64,000 bases of DNA from Tanytarsus gracilentus (Eukaryota > Arthropoda > Insecta > Diptera > Chironomidae). A program made the translations under genes and the position numbers. Below are positions 22,066 through 33,700 of the stretch, piece by piece. How positions within the stretch are numbered: the first letter of the stretch is position 1; every line of letters starts with the position of its first letter. The notes beneath the pieces are model-generated. The model did no database searches, was not told the origin of the DNA, and worked only from the letters and a program-made list of their open reading frames with translations. The stretch covers positions 4,259,501 to 4,323,500 of the forward strand of contig JAXRKN010000041.1 in NCBI GenBank assembly GCA_038502055.1. Direction: 5' to 3'.

Positions 22066-23392
22066 TTAAAACAAAAAATCTCCAAACTCTAACAATTTAT
22101 TTAATTTATAGAGAATTTTATTCAAAACAGAACTTTTACGTGTCGAAGAATTAATTCTTTGAATTTTTCCTCCAACTTCTTGGTCTTTCAACTTCTCCGC
22201 TAATTTCTCAACAACTCGAGTAAAATTCTTTCTCGATATATTTTTTGAAATTTGATAAAGCAAAAACCAATCATCGATCGTTGACTTTTCATTGATGACT
22301 TTCAGGTAGTCAATTTTAATCTTCCTAGTCCTTAATCTCAGTATGTGCATTCGGATGGTGGGTGAGAAGCAGACAATCACACGAAAAACTTCTTTTAATG
22401 TCGTCGAGATGAAAATAAAAATCAACCAAAACCACAAGAAGATAAAAATTTTCTCATTAACTATGTTTAGGGGCAGAACGCAAAGAACTGAAATTTAATA
22501 AATTCAAGGTTAATTTTATTTGAAAATTACGGGACGAAAAACAACTCACCATCAAACTTTTGAATCGTACCAGTCACTCCATAGTCATGAAAAAGACATT
22601 TTGTGACTTTCGGAAAAATTCTCACCATCGGATCGATTCGTTCATCGTCATTGTTGAACATAAAGCTCAAAACTCTCACTCCATACTTTGAAAATTCCCA
22701 ATCCAAAAAGCAATCGACGAGCAAAACTTGCAGAATTAAATTTAAAAACGCCAAAAACTCACAAAAGAAAAATTTCATCGAATAATTTGTGTGATATGAA
22801 AAATATTCGGCTAAATTGTCGACGAGAATTTTAATTTTTTGTTCTTTTTTCTCTTCTTTGATTGATGAGGTGTTGAATTTTTTGAGAAGTCCTTCCACGA
22901 GTTTATTTTCAAAAGTCATCCAGAGGTGATGAGGAAAGTAGAAACAGAGAGCTGAAAATTTGTGAAATTTTAATTTTTTTTATAAAAAAGTCAAAAATTT
23001 CCATGCAGTACATCACTTTTAAGAATGGAGGACTCACCTTGAAAAAAGAGCACAAAGCAAACCCACTGATAATAGCTGTGATAATTAATTTCGTCCCTCG
23101 TCACATAATCGGACACTCCTGGCTGCGCAACCTCAACTCCAATTTGTCCCTCAATTTTCTTCACCACCGTAAACGTCTCTTGAATCCAACAAAAACTATT
23201 CATCACTTGACTATCTAAACCGTCAGCAAAACACGAAATTGGATTACCAAAAAATTGCTTGCTCGACACAATCGACGAGAAGATGATTAGTAAAGCTGCA
23301 GATGCGGTTGTGCTTAGCCAGAAAATTTTATCGTCAATTTTGAAGTCGTTTGGTTTAAAAGAGTCTTTGATTTTCTTGATTGACACCAACAT
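22066..23392 (-). CDS. Innexin (gap-junction channel subunit)
   Basis: Three exons on minus: 23392-23038, 22951-22550, 22487-22066 (1179 nt, 392 aa). ATG 23392 gives the usual innexin opening MLVSIKKIKDSF with a short cytoplasmic N-terminus. The hallmark YYQWVCFVLFFQAL at the start of the second membrane helix spans the first splice junction. Four membrane segments are present, two cysteines occur in the first extracellular loop (SCF...SFCW) and conserved cysteines in the second (KCLF, LCVLPLN). Helix 4 is followed by a lysine-rich C-terminal tail. Known: innexins form intercellular and hemichannels in arthropod plasma membranes. Which of the insect innexins it corresponds to cannot be told by eye; it looks divergent. 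Confidence 0.95.
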
Positions 23393-23534
23393 TGTGATTC
23401 GACGAGTGGTGTCAAATTCGACGATCAAGCAAAAAAAAGATAAAACTGCTCGTGTTACAATGCGACCGACTATGAGGAAGGTATTTGAGTGACTAACGAG
23501 AAAGAGCGAAAGTTGGTATTAAAAAAAGAGAGCG

Positions 23535-23760
23535 GAGGATTTTTTAACTTTAAAATTTAATTAAGAAATTTATTTTTAAAATTTAATTAAGAAATTTATT
23601 TTTAAAATTTAATTAAGAAATTTATTTTTAAAATTTAATTAAGAAATTTATTTAAGAAATTTATTTTTAAAATTTAATTAGGAAATTTATTTTTAAAATT
23701 TAATTAAGAAATTTATTTTTAAAATTTAATTAAGAAATTTATTTTTAAAATTAAATATTT
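23535..23760. repeat. About 25-bp minisatellite
   Basis: Tandem copies of AATTTAATTAAGAAATTTAT plus TTTTTAA, eight or nine units, one shortened near 23650. It lies between the innexin start and the 3' end of gdl. Confidence 0.95.
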
Positions 23761-23817
23761 ATTTTAAATCTTAAATTTTAACTTCACCACCAAATAAATT
23801 AAACGCTAAAATGTCTC

Positions 23818-24486
23818 CTAACTAAAACTTTGAACTCGCAACAATTTTTGAAGTCTCAAGATAAAATTCAGCAAGTTCATCTGAATTATTATAATTTTAC
23901 TTTCGTCGGTTTCGAAAAATCCGGGCAAATTAAGCGAGTTCAAAGTCGTTTGCTGTTCATTTTTAATTTCATCCAGCTTCTTAACAATCGCTCTGTCGAG
24001 TTCATTTAATTTCTTCTGATGTTGTTGACGAACCAAAGTTAAAGTGTGCGCAAGTTCCGTCTCGTCGATGCTCCGAATAAACTCCTCGATTTCCTTTTGG
24101 TTTTTGAGAATTTCTTCGTCGCGCTCTTTTTTGTAGATTTCTTCAGATAAATTTTGATATTCCTTTAGCTTTTCGAGGACTTCGAAAATGTTTTCATCGG
24201 AAATGAGAACGTTGGCTGGAAAAATATATAAAGTTTATTAAAAATTAATAAAAAAATTGACTATAAAAAAAATTTAATTGAATAGTTTTAAATTTAGTGG
24301 ACTATTAATTAGCATATCAGACTTTCGTGTACATTTCACTCAAAAAAAGGTTTATGACTCACCGGTCTGAATTAAATCCTCGAGTGGAATTTTATTCTGA
24401 ATATCAGCGTCGACTTTCGAGTGAAATTCTTTCAATTTATCGACAATAAAGTAAAGTTTCTTCTGTCTAATCTTGTCCTGATCCAT
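23818..24486 (-). CDS. gdl: Gonadal protein gdl / DGCR6 family
   Basis: Two exons on minus: 24486-24363 and 24215-23818 (522 nt, 173 aa). The start MDQDKIRQKKLYFIVDKLK and the C-terminal block LNLPGFFETDESK...IQMNLLNFILRL match the conserved gdl/DGCR6 pattern (x-PGF-x-x-T...IQM-x-LL-x-FILRL). The rest is predicted coiled coil. Known: fly gdl was defined by germline transcripts and the human homologue DGCR6 lies in the DiGeorge region; the vertebrate proteins are linked to GABA-B receptor trafficking. Biochemical role unsettled. It is head to head with TADA1 across 254 bp, so a shared promoter is likely. Confidence 0.88.
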
Positions 24487-24740
24487 TGTGAATGTTTCAA
24501 ATGTTTAAAATCCTTCTTATATAGTTAAGTTTTAAAGTTTTAATATTTTCGAGTTTTTATTGTTTACCAACAAATTTATACACAGCTGTTTGATAATTTT
24601 ACTTTGTAACGTACATTAAAAATTCAAATTTTTTTGCCGTTTGACGCGACATCTGGAGAAAACAAAAAAATCATAAATATAAACATTAGAAATTAAATCT
24701 AAAGAAGAAAGGAAAAAAGAGTTATTTAATTAAACAAGAA

Positions 24741-25601
24741 ATGGTGGACACCAAACTCACAATTATAAATGCTAAACGCAATCTTGAGCATTCACTCGGC
24801 GACGATTGGCAGAAATATCTTTCGCATCTTCGTAAATTTTTTCGCAATGGCACGAAAGCGGAATTCGACAGAGAAATTCGTTCATTTTTAACTCACAAGC
24901 AGATTTTTTATCACAATAATTTTCTTCTTGCTGTTCTGCAGACGAGCGACGTGACGGAGGCATCTCAACAAGCTCCCGCAACACCAATTCCAATTAAGAC
25001 CGAAGAACAACCAGCTCAACCGTCGAGCGTTAAAAGAAGAAGAAAAAACGATGAAATTGTCTTTCAAGTACATCCAATTAATGAATTTGTTCGAGATGCC
25101 GTTGATGATCCGTCAAAATTGAGTGCAGTTCGTTATGCGGCGCAAGAACTCTTCCTGCCCGACAGTTCACTAATTCAGGGACGATTTTTGACATGCTGTT
25201 GGGAGAATTCACTCGAATATGTCGACGATCAAGCAGTCGAAGTGATTGTGCAGGCAGTTCAGCTCATGCTCAAAAATATTTTAACCCACACGATCATGCG
25301 GAGGAAACACTTCAAAGTGACAGCCGACAAAAAATTCTTCTACGATATCGGATGCGAAATTAAAGATCCAACGGTTAGGAATTCAATGACCAGAGTTAAG
25401 GTGGATCAGGAAGTACCTGTTGTTGAGAGAAAAGCGAGCGATGAAGCGAATTTCGTGTCGTCGTTTGAGGACTTTAATGTAAAGAGGAAAAAAATTTCAC
25501 TTATTGATTTGTCGAGGACTCTAAAGGACAAAAATGTGATTCCGTGTCATTCGGTGGCGATGATGACACTCGAAAGAATTACCACGGCTATTAATTGTTA
25601 A
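24741..25601 (+). CDS. Ada1: Transcriptional adapter 1 (SAGA subunit ADA1)
   Basis: Single exon, 286 aa. The N-terminal SAGA-Tad1 region (AKRNLEHSLGDDWQKYLSHL, RKFFRNGTKAEFDREIRSFL) and a later histone-fold-like helical region (YVDDQAVEVIVQAVQLMLKN) match TADA1. A lysine/arginine cluster SVKRRRKN at about 97-104 could serve nuclear import. Known: ADA1 is a core structural subunit of the SAGA coactivator; its histone fold pairs with TAF12. Inferred: same role. Length is close to the fly ADA1 proteins. Divergent from gdl. Confidence 0.92.
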   Translation: MVDTKLTIINAKRNLEHSLGDDWQKYLSHLRKFFRNGTKAEFDREIRSFLTHKQIFYHNNFLLAVLQTSDVTEASQQAPATPIPIKTEEQPAQPSSVKRRRKNDEIVFQVHPINEFVRDAVDDPSKLSAVRYAAQELFLPDSSLIQGRFLTCCWENSLEYVDDQAVEVIVQAVQLMLKNILTHTIMRRKHFKVTADKKFFYDIGCEIKDPTVRNSMTRVKVDQEVPVVERKASDEANFVSSFEDFNVKRKKISLIDLSRTLKDKNVIPCHSVAMMTLERITTAINC

Positions 25602-25602
25602 C

Positions 25603-26340
25603 ATTAAAAAGAAAATAAAAAGTTATCGAATTGACTTAATTGAAAAACATAAAAAAATATATTTTTATTAAATTTCATCATAAAAAATTTGTCAATTTCG
25701 AATGTCGATTTTTATTGAAAGTTTCGCGCCCCTTTCATAGTGTTAATATCAAAATGTGTGTTTTCTCGTTAATTATAGACTTTTAAAGTTGTTTCGAGTG
25801 TTAAAAGTTATTTTAAAGTGTTCCTCGTCGGATTCTAAACGTCAACAACTTCAAGTTTACATCAAAAACTCAGGTATGAAGCAAGAATGAGCGAAATATG
25901 AGAGGTATTTTTATTTTGTTGTTGTTTTTTTTTTAAAGTTATATTAATTTAGCTAATTAACCGCTCCTTCTTGCTTAATTGTTATCTATACTTGTCTACG
26001 TTGTTGTTGCTTCATTTTGAAGTGTAATTAAACAAAATCCTCTCCTTTTTTTGGTCATTATCAAATCAAAATTTTTCTTTGCTGGATCTTTTGAAAATCT
26101 GCCTACTGGATCTTTTATATGATCAAAATATGAAATCTGATGTTTAATTTTCCTAAAAGTTTTCGTTCTAAGAATTCAATTAAGACAAATTAGACCAGTT
26201 TCTTGGCATTTTAGATTTAATTAACTTCATCAGGGGGAAATAAACGCATTTAAATGGTTTTTCATAAAAATTACATTTTTGAGTTGTGTTGAACAGAGGA
26301 AGCATGAATTCGGTCAGGGAGTTGATAGAGAAAACTCACA
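25603..26340. other. Spacer with a possible untranslated first exon
   Basis: No coding frame is seen. At about 25740-25875 the sequence is less AT-rich and ends ACTCAG/GTATGAAG, a good splice donor on the plus strand, as a 5' untranslated exon would. No partner exon on the plus strand was found before the segmental duplication, so this remains a guess. Confidence 0.3.
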
Positions 26341-26346
26341 CTCAAT

Positions 26347-27530
26347 CATGGCTGAATTTTATTTAATCCATTTGAGTCCATGAGAATTGTCTCTAAATTA
26401 TTTCATCCACTCAAAGCGTCATTGGAGTGTGTTTACTCAAATCTAAATACTTTAAATTTTCATTGCAATTTTCAACCGTCGCAGTTTTTAAGTTTAAAAT
26501 TTATAAAAATTTCTGGTGGAATTTTTGAGAGTCGAGAACTTGTGAAAATTATTGCGCGAACATTTTCTTCAGAGAAACCTGAAAAAAATTATTTTAAATA
26601 TTTAAAATTTTTAAGTTAAATCTTCGTTTTAAATCTCTAGTTCAAAGAGAAACACATTTACGCTTCAGTTTAAGCTAGATGCCATCAAAATTAACGCCAA
26701 CTCGCAAGTGTATCCAAAATCTTGTCTCAGCAAAACCTGCAAGTCGGATTCGAAATTCTCAAAGTGTCATCAAAGTTCTCAAAACATTCCGTTAAATATC
26801 CCAAACTACTTTCAAGTTCATTCGAAAAATAAAAAATAAAAAATTGAGTTTTTAAGTAAAAAATTATTTAAACTCACCTGAATTCGACTTCCTTCTAAAT
26901 GCAAAATTTTCACTCCACCAAGATTGTCGAATCAACTCTTCCTCAATCGATTCAACCCAGTATTTTCCAGATAAATTTCCTCAAGTTGTCCAAGCATGTC
27001 AAAAGCATCCAAAGTGAAGTCCGTCAAAAATTTATTGTTGTTCAAATTCACGAGTGGCTTCAAAGTGTTGCTATGAAGTGAAATTAAATTATTATCGCCG
27101 AAACTTCACGAAGCTTTAAATCGGCAACACAACAAAGTCAGCAAACTGTTAATATTTCGACATTTTTTCATCACCAATTGCAGTCGCTCTCAATGCCATC
27201 AAAATTTTTGTTCTCTTGAGAAATTGATGGAAGTCGAGTGGTTCGAATGTTGTCACTATTTGGTGCATTCAAAGTTAGATGAAGAAGAGAATGAGATGTT
27301 TGTTATCGCCTGAGTTGAGCCAAGCTTCCAGTGCATAAAAAGTAGCCGCCACTGACTGAAATTTTAATTTCAACGATCGCAAATTTTTTGTCTCTCGCTG
27401 AACTTCCGCCGGAAATAAAAATGTGAGTTTCGAAAATTATTTTTTAATCTTCAATTCAAATTCAAAATTTGACTCAACAAAAGTCTTTAGAGCTGAAGCG
27501 ATCAATAAAAATTTAATAAAATTCATTTCT
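26347..27530 (-). pseudogene. Decayed LRR protein gene, copy A
   Basis: On minus, scattered pieces of a secreted LRR protein can be read: a signal-peptide remnant near 27525 (MNFIKFLLIASALKTFVES-like, from TCAGAAATGAATTTTATTAA), LRR pieces near 27110-26890 and a segment near 26590-26380. They are broken by stops and frameshifts and lack segments still present in copy B, such as SDVKNVNLKTATIENCNE. It is the more degraded of the two copies. It lies just 3' of the giant NACHT gene. Confidence 0.65.
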
Positions 27531-27768
27531 GATCAGACTGTGAGAAGTTTTTATCGCTTTTTATTAATTCAGATTTGTTTGATCAAGTCGTGAATGAATT
27601 CTGAGTTAAACTCTTGAGATTTGTTGAAAATTTCGTTGATAAAAAGCAAACAGGTAAATTAAATTAAAAATAAAACTGAAATAAAAAAATTAAAAACGGA
27701 TTTGAATTAAAAATAAATTTTATTTTAGTTCCAAATTTACATTTTAATGAATTTAATTTTGTTTGACA

Positions 27769-30700
27769 TCAAATTTTAATTTTAAGATTCTCAAAATAAG
27801 TTTGAAATTCTTCTTCTTGGCTTTCATCAAAAGTCCAGCGCAAAAGTTCAACAAAAACTTTAAATTTTTCTTCATGTTCAGTTTTGTCTTTAAACCAAGA
27901 ATAAATTGTGTTTCCTTTTTCAAATAATGTTTCCTTTCGATAGCTCAACCATTTTCTAAGTTTTAATTTTTCAATTTTGAAAATTTTTTGAAGAAAGTTT
28001 TTAACTTCTTGAGCGGTTTCGAGACTTGAATCTGTTATTATGTTAGCCGTAAATGGAAGAAAATCTGGATGAGTTTTAACGAGAATTTCTTGAATTTCTA
28101 AACTGTTGAAATTTTTCTCATAAATTTCTTTTGCGAATAAAAACGATTTTGGATTTTTGTTCCATGTTGAATATTGCAAAACTGTCCTAAAATAAAAATT
28201 TTCATCTGACAAAAGTTTTTTAATTTCTTCTTCATCAAAAAGTTTTTCGTAAAGAGCAAAAATTGATTTTAAATCTTTTTCATTTCTTTTCGAGAATGCA
28301 TACATTAAAGCTGTGACTTTGAAATTGTTTTCTTTGATCCTTAAAAGTTCGCGCAGTTCAGTTTTGTTTAAATTCTCTTGAAATATTTTTAAAACTTTAA
28401 TCATCAAATTTTCATTTTCGACGAAATAAAATAAATCATGCAAAAAAGTTTCACCAAATTGATTTTTACTCATCAAAAAACTTTTAAAATCTTTTTCGCC
28501 CAAATCATTTTTAACTTTTTGCAGATTTTCATTTAAAAGATAAAAATTTGTCAAAGTCCAGCTTTCATTTCGAATTTTTTGAATGTCTTCAAATTTTATT
28601 TTTTTTTCATCATCGAAAATTTTTGCAAAAACTGAAGAACTTGAAAGAACTTCGTAAAAAATTTGAAATTCTTCTTCTTGGCTTTCATCAAAAGTCCAGC
28701 GCAAAAGTTCAACAAAAACTTTAAATTTTTCTTCATATTCAGTTTTGTCTTTAAACCAAGAATAAATTGTGTCTCCATTTTCACTTCGATGACTCAACAA
28801 TTTTCTAAGTTTTAATTTTTCAATTTTGAAAATGTTTTGAAGAAAGTTTTTAACTTCTTGAGCGGTTTCGAGACTTGAATCTGTTATTATGTTATACGTA
28901 AATGGAAGAAAATCTGGATGAGTTTTAACGAGAATTTCTTGAATTTCTAAACTGTTGAAATTTTTCTCATAAATTTCTTTTGCGAATAAAAATGATTTTG
29001 GATTTTTGTTCCATGTTGAATATTGCAAAACTGTGTTAAAATTCAAATTTTCATCTGACAAAAGTTTTTTAATTTCTTCTTCATCAAAAAGTTTTTCGTA
29101 AAGAGCAAAAATTGATTTTAAATCTTTTTCATTTCTTGTCCAGAATGCAAACATTAAAGCTGTGACTTTGAAATTGTTTTCTTTGATCCTTAAAAGTTCG
29201 CGCAGTTCAGTTTTGTTTAAATTCTCTTGAAATATTTTTAAAACTTTAATCATCAAATTTTCATTTTCGACGAAATAAAATAAATGATGCAAAAAAGTTT
29301 GACCGTATTGATCTTTACTCATCAAAAAACTTTTAAAATCTTTTTCGCCCAAATCATTTTTAACTTTTTGCAGATTTTCATTTAAAAGATAAAAATTTGT
29401 AAAAGTCCAGCTTTCATTTCGAATTTTTTGAATGTCTTCAAATTTTATTTTTTTTTCATCATCGAGAATTTTTGCAAAAACTGAAGAACTTGAAAGAATT
29501 TCGTAAAAAATTTGAAATTCTTCTTCTTGATTTTCATCAAAAGTCCAGCGCAAAAGTTCAGAAAAAGTTTTCGTGTAATTTTTTAGACTTTCATTTTGTT
29601 TCAAAACACTAAAAATTGTTTCTCCGTCAACTTTTCGATGAATTAAAAAATTTCTTAATTTTATTTTTTCATCCTTGAATGCGTTTGCAATAAAAAAATA
29701 AAATTCTTTGGCTTTTTCGATGTCCGTGCTATAAAAATATTTCAAGTTTTCCGGGAGCAAATTTTTATTGATTTTCAAGATAATTTGCTGAATTTCTGCG
29801 AGTGAAAAATATTTTTCATAAATTTCTTTAATGAATGAAAAAGTTTTTAAATTTTCATTTTCTAAAGAAAATTGAAGAATAATTTTAAAATTTTCGTCTT
29901 CTTTAAGTAAAATTTTTTTAAGTTCAAACGCATTTAAATTTTCTTCAGTGAAATTAAAAATCAATTTTAATTCTTTGTCTTTTATTTCTGAAGCAGCGAT
30001 CATCAGCGGAGTTTGACCAACAAAATTTTGATTCGTCAACATCGATAAAGTTTCATTGAAATCTAAATTTTCATGCAAAATTTTCAAAAACGGTTCAACA
30101 AAATTTTCATTTTCTTCGTAGCTTAAAATGTCGTTGAGAAGATTTTTACCTTTTGCATTTTTGCTCGTCAAAATTTTATTCAAAATTAATTTTCCAAAAG
30201 AATTTTTAATTTTTTCTAAATTTTCAACCAAAAAATGAAAATTTGTAAAAATCCAATTTTCATCTCGAAATTTCTGAATGTTTTTTTCATTTAAATTTTC
30301 ACCTGGATAAAAAATTCTGGAAAATTTCGATTTGAATTCGAGCAATTTCAAGTTTAATTTGAATTTTTCTTGATTTTCTTCAAAAGTTTCGCTTAAAATT
30401 TGAATAAAAATGTTTCGATTCGTGTTCAAAGTTTCGCCTTTTAATTTACTAAAAATCGATTCTCCGTCAGAGTCTCGATGACTTAATAAATTCCGTAAAG
30501 TTTCTTTATCAAAAATCTTTTGAATAAATTTTGAAACTTCAATTGCGGTTTCAGTGCTTGCGTCTTTAATTACATCGTGCACAAAAAATAATTTGCTTTG
30601 GTCAAAATTCATTAAAATTTCTTGAAGTTCAAGGAAATTAAATAATTTTTCGTAAAGTAATTTGACAAAAAGAAAAACCATTTTATCTTTATTCCTTGCT

Positions 30701-33700
30701 GAATGTTGAAGACAAGTCCAAAAAAATTTATCTTCGGCTTTCAAAAGATTTTTCTGCTGATCAACGTTCAAATTATTTTCAATAAAGTTCCAAAGTTTTT
30801 TTATACTTTTGTGGTCAAGCTTTGATGCTGCGGTCATTAGCGATATTCTGCCGTTTTCATCACTTTCTAATAAAACTTGCATGATTTCGATTTTATTTAA
30901 TTTATTTTTCAAAAGTTCATAAAACGAATCAATTTGAATTTGGTCGGAAAATAAATTCAAAACATCTCGAGTTTTTTTCATTAAAAATCTTTTAAACACT
31001 TTTTCCTCAACTTTAGATTGAATTTTTTTACTCAAATCAATTAAACCAAAAAAATCTTCAGCATTAACAAATTTTATTTCTAAACTTTCCAAATCAATGT
31101 AAAATTCCGATTTATTATTCAGGCTCTCGATAATTTTTTGATTTATTTCTTCGTTTTCATTTTGTAAAGAGAATTTGAGCAAATTCATAAAAATTTCGCG
31201 TTTCAATTTTGAATTTTCATCATCATTTAGGTTTTTAAAAATTGTTTCACCTTTTTCATTCCGAATCAATAAAATTTCTCGCAAATCTTTTAAATTATTC
31301 GCGAAATATTTCTCACAAAGTTTTGAAAGTTCGTGGATTGTTTCTAAACTCGAAAGTTCTGCGACTTCGTGAAGTCCTTCGTCAAAATTTTCTTTAATGA
31401 CTTTTTGAATATTTTCCGAATAAATTTCCTCATAAAAGTGCTTGACAGCCACAAACGAAGCAGAATCATTAGTCAAGAGTGAAACGTAAAAAATTGAATG
31501 CAGTTTTGAGTTTTTCATGTTCAAAAGTTTTTCGACTTGGTTTTTGGTAAAAGTCTCGCTCGCAAAATTAATCAAAAGTTTTAAAATATTTTGATTTTCT
31601 TTTCTTGTCGCACTCATCAAAATTGTTTCATCAAAGTCAGTTTCGTTTTTCAAAAATAAGCCAAAAATTTCGTCTCTGCTTAAAGTTTTGTTGAGTTTTA
31701 ATAAAAATTCTTCAAAGTTTTGAGCCGAAGCAAAATCAACGAAATCATGCAAAAGAGTTTTTGTGCTGACGTCACCGAGAAAAAATTTCAAAACTTTTTC
31801 ACCCAAAATGTGAGTAAATTTGTCCCAATTAAGTGAAAACACTTCAAGATCTTCGTTTGTCCAATTATAAGAATTTTTAGCCAAATTAATTTTCGCAATT
31901 TTGTAAAACTCCAAAAAGTGAAAAGAAAATCCTTTTTCAGCGAAAAATTCGAGAATCTTTTTATTTTCCGTAACTTTCTTTAAACTTTCAATTCTGCCAT
32001 AAAAATCCCGTAAAACTTCAAGAAATCCCGTCAACTTTTGATTGGTTTGAAAAAAATCGAGCAAAAATTTTCTGATAAATTCAAAATTTCTTTCCATCAT
32101 GACGTCATAAAAAAGTTCAACGATATTTTCATCCTCAACTTTTTGATTTTTACCAAAATTATCGATAAGAAATTGTGCGATAAAATATTCAGCAAAAGTC
32201 CGATGCGAAAAAGTAAAATCGTTTTGTGAGAAAACTTGCAAAATTCCAAAACGTGAAATTTCTTCTTTCGTAACTTTTTCAATCGATTCCATGATTTTTA
32301 AACTCGAAATGTTTAAATTTTTATAGTCTCTAAAAATCAACTGAAGCGCATAAGCTTGATGGACTTGATTGACATTCACTGAACTACTCGAAAAAATGTC
32401 ATCAGCTTCATTTTTAATGATTTCACCTTTTTCATGGATAATGTTTAACTTTTTTTTAACGAAAAGTTTGTAAAGTTGGTAAAGATTCGTTGATGAACTT
32501 TCACTTTCATTTCCTTCAGCAGCTTCAGCAATAATTTCAATCAAAAGCGGATTCGTGATTGCGTCACTTTCAGATGATTTCAAGTTTTCCAAAAGATTTT
32601 CAACTTTGCTAATATTTCTTAAAATATTTTCATCAATTTTTGTTGAATTTTGTTGAAACAACTCCCAAAACTTTTCAGCATCGACTTTTGTATTTTTTGT
32701 CCCAATAAATTTAACGATAAATTCTGAAATTTCCCTTTCACCAAGTGGAATCATTTTGTGAGCTTTAATTCCCAATTGTTGCTGTAAATCTTCCGAGTGA
32801 AGAGGTCGCGTCGATAGAAATTGGAAATTGTCCGTTAAATCTTTTAAACTTTTCGTTAAATTCAACATAAAACTTTTGTAAAGTGGCAAAATTTCATCGA
32901 CACCATCGAAAAGAAAAATTACGCCACCGCGGTTAAAAACTTGCTTGAAGATTTCACCATCAAAAAGTGTCGAATTTATTATTTCTTCACTCAAAAAATT
33001 TCGAACCTCTTGGATGTCGCTGAAATTGAGATTTTCGTGATTTTTATAAACATCTGAGTACAATTTCAAGTCCACAAATTGAATCCATTTAGTTGGAAAT
33101 TTTTCCTTCAATTTTAACGCGAAATATTTAAATGTGGTCGACTTTCCTTCACCCGCGATGCTCGAAAGTATGAAAACTTTTTTCTTTTGAAAATGTATCT
33201 GACTAATTTCATCAAACGACCTCACATTCTCATTTCTCACGTTAACTTTTCCATCGACATAAATTTCTCCGCTTGTTGAAATTTTATCGTCAATAAAAAA
33301 TCTTTCCAGGAAAAATTTCACTTTGCTTTCGACTTTCGATGAAATTTTAAACTTTTTTGATGTAAAAATATTTTTAACCTCATGCGACGTTAAAAGACTC
33401 AAAGCCGAAGTGTCGTTTAAAATTTTATCGAGTGAAACATTTTGACCCTGAAAGTCAACTTTGGACTTTAAAAATTTTGTCCTCAAACTTTGGCTCATGT
33501 TGGACCAAACTAAAAATATTTCATTTTCGTAATGAGAATTTATGGTCGCCGATAAATCAGAAGTTTCGCCCTTCAGTGCCTGATTGATGTGTTTCGATGT
33601 TAGAACTTCGTAAATATTCGAGTCATTCGCAAAAAGTTGCTCGAATTTCACGTCAACACCTTGAAAATTCAAAACCGATTGTTTAACTTTTAATTGATCG

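Noticed and set aside
31175..31372. Plus-strand open frames inside the giant genes (also near 32038, 34015, 44481, 47321)
   Set aside because: They are antisense shadows of a long, strongly biased coding sequence and repeat at equivalent places in both copies.
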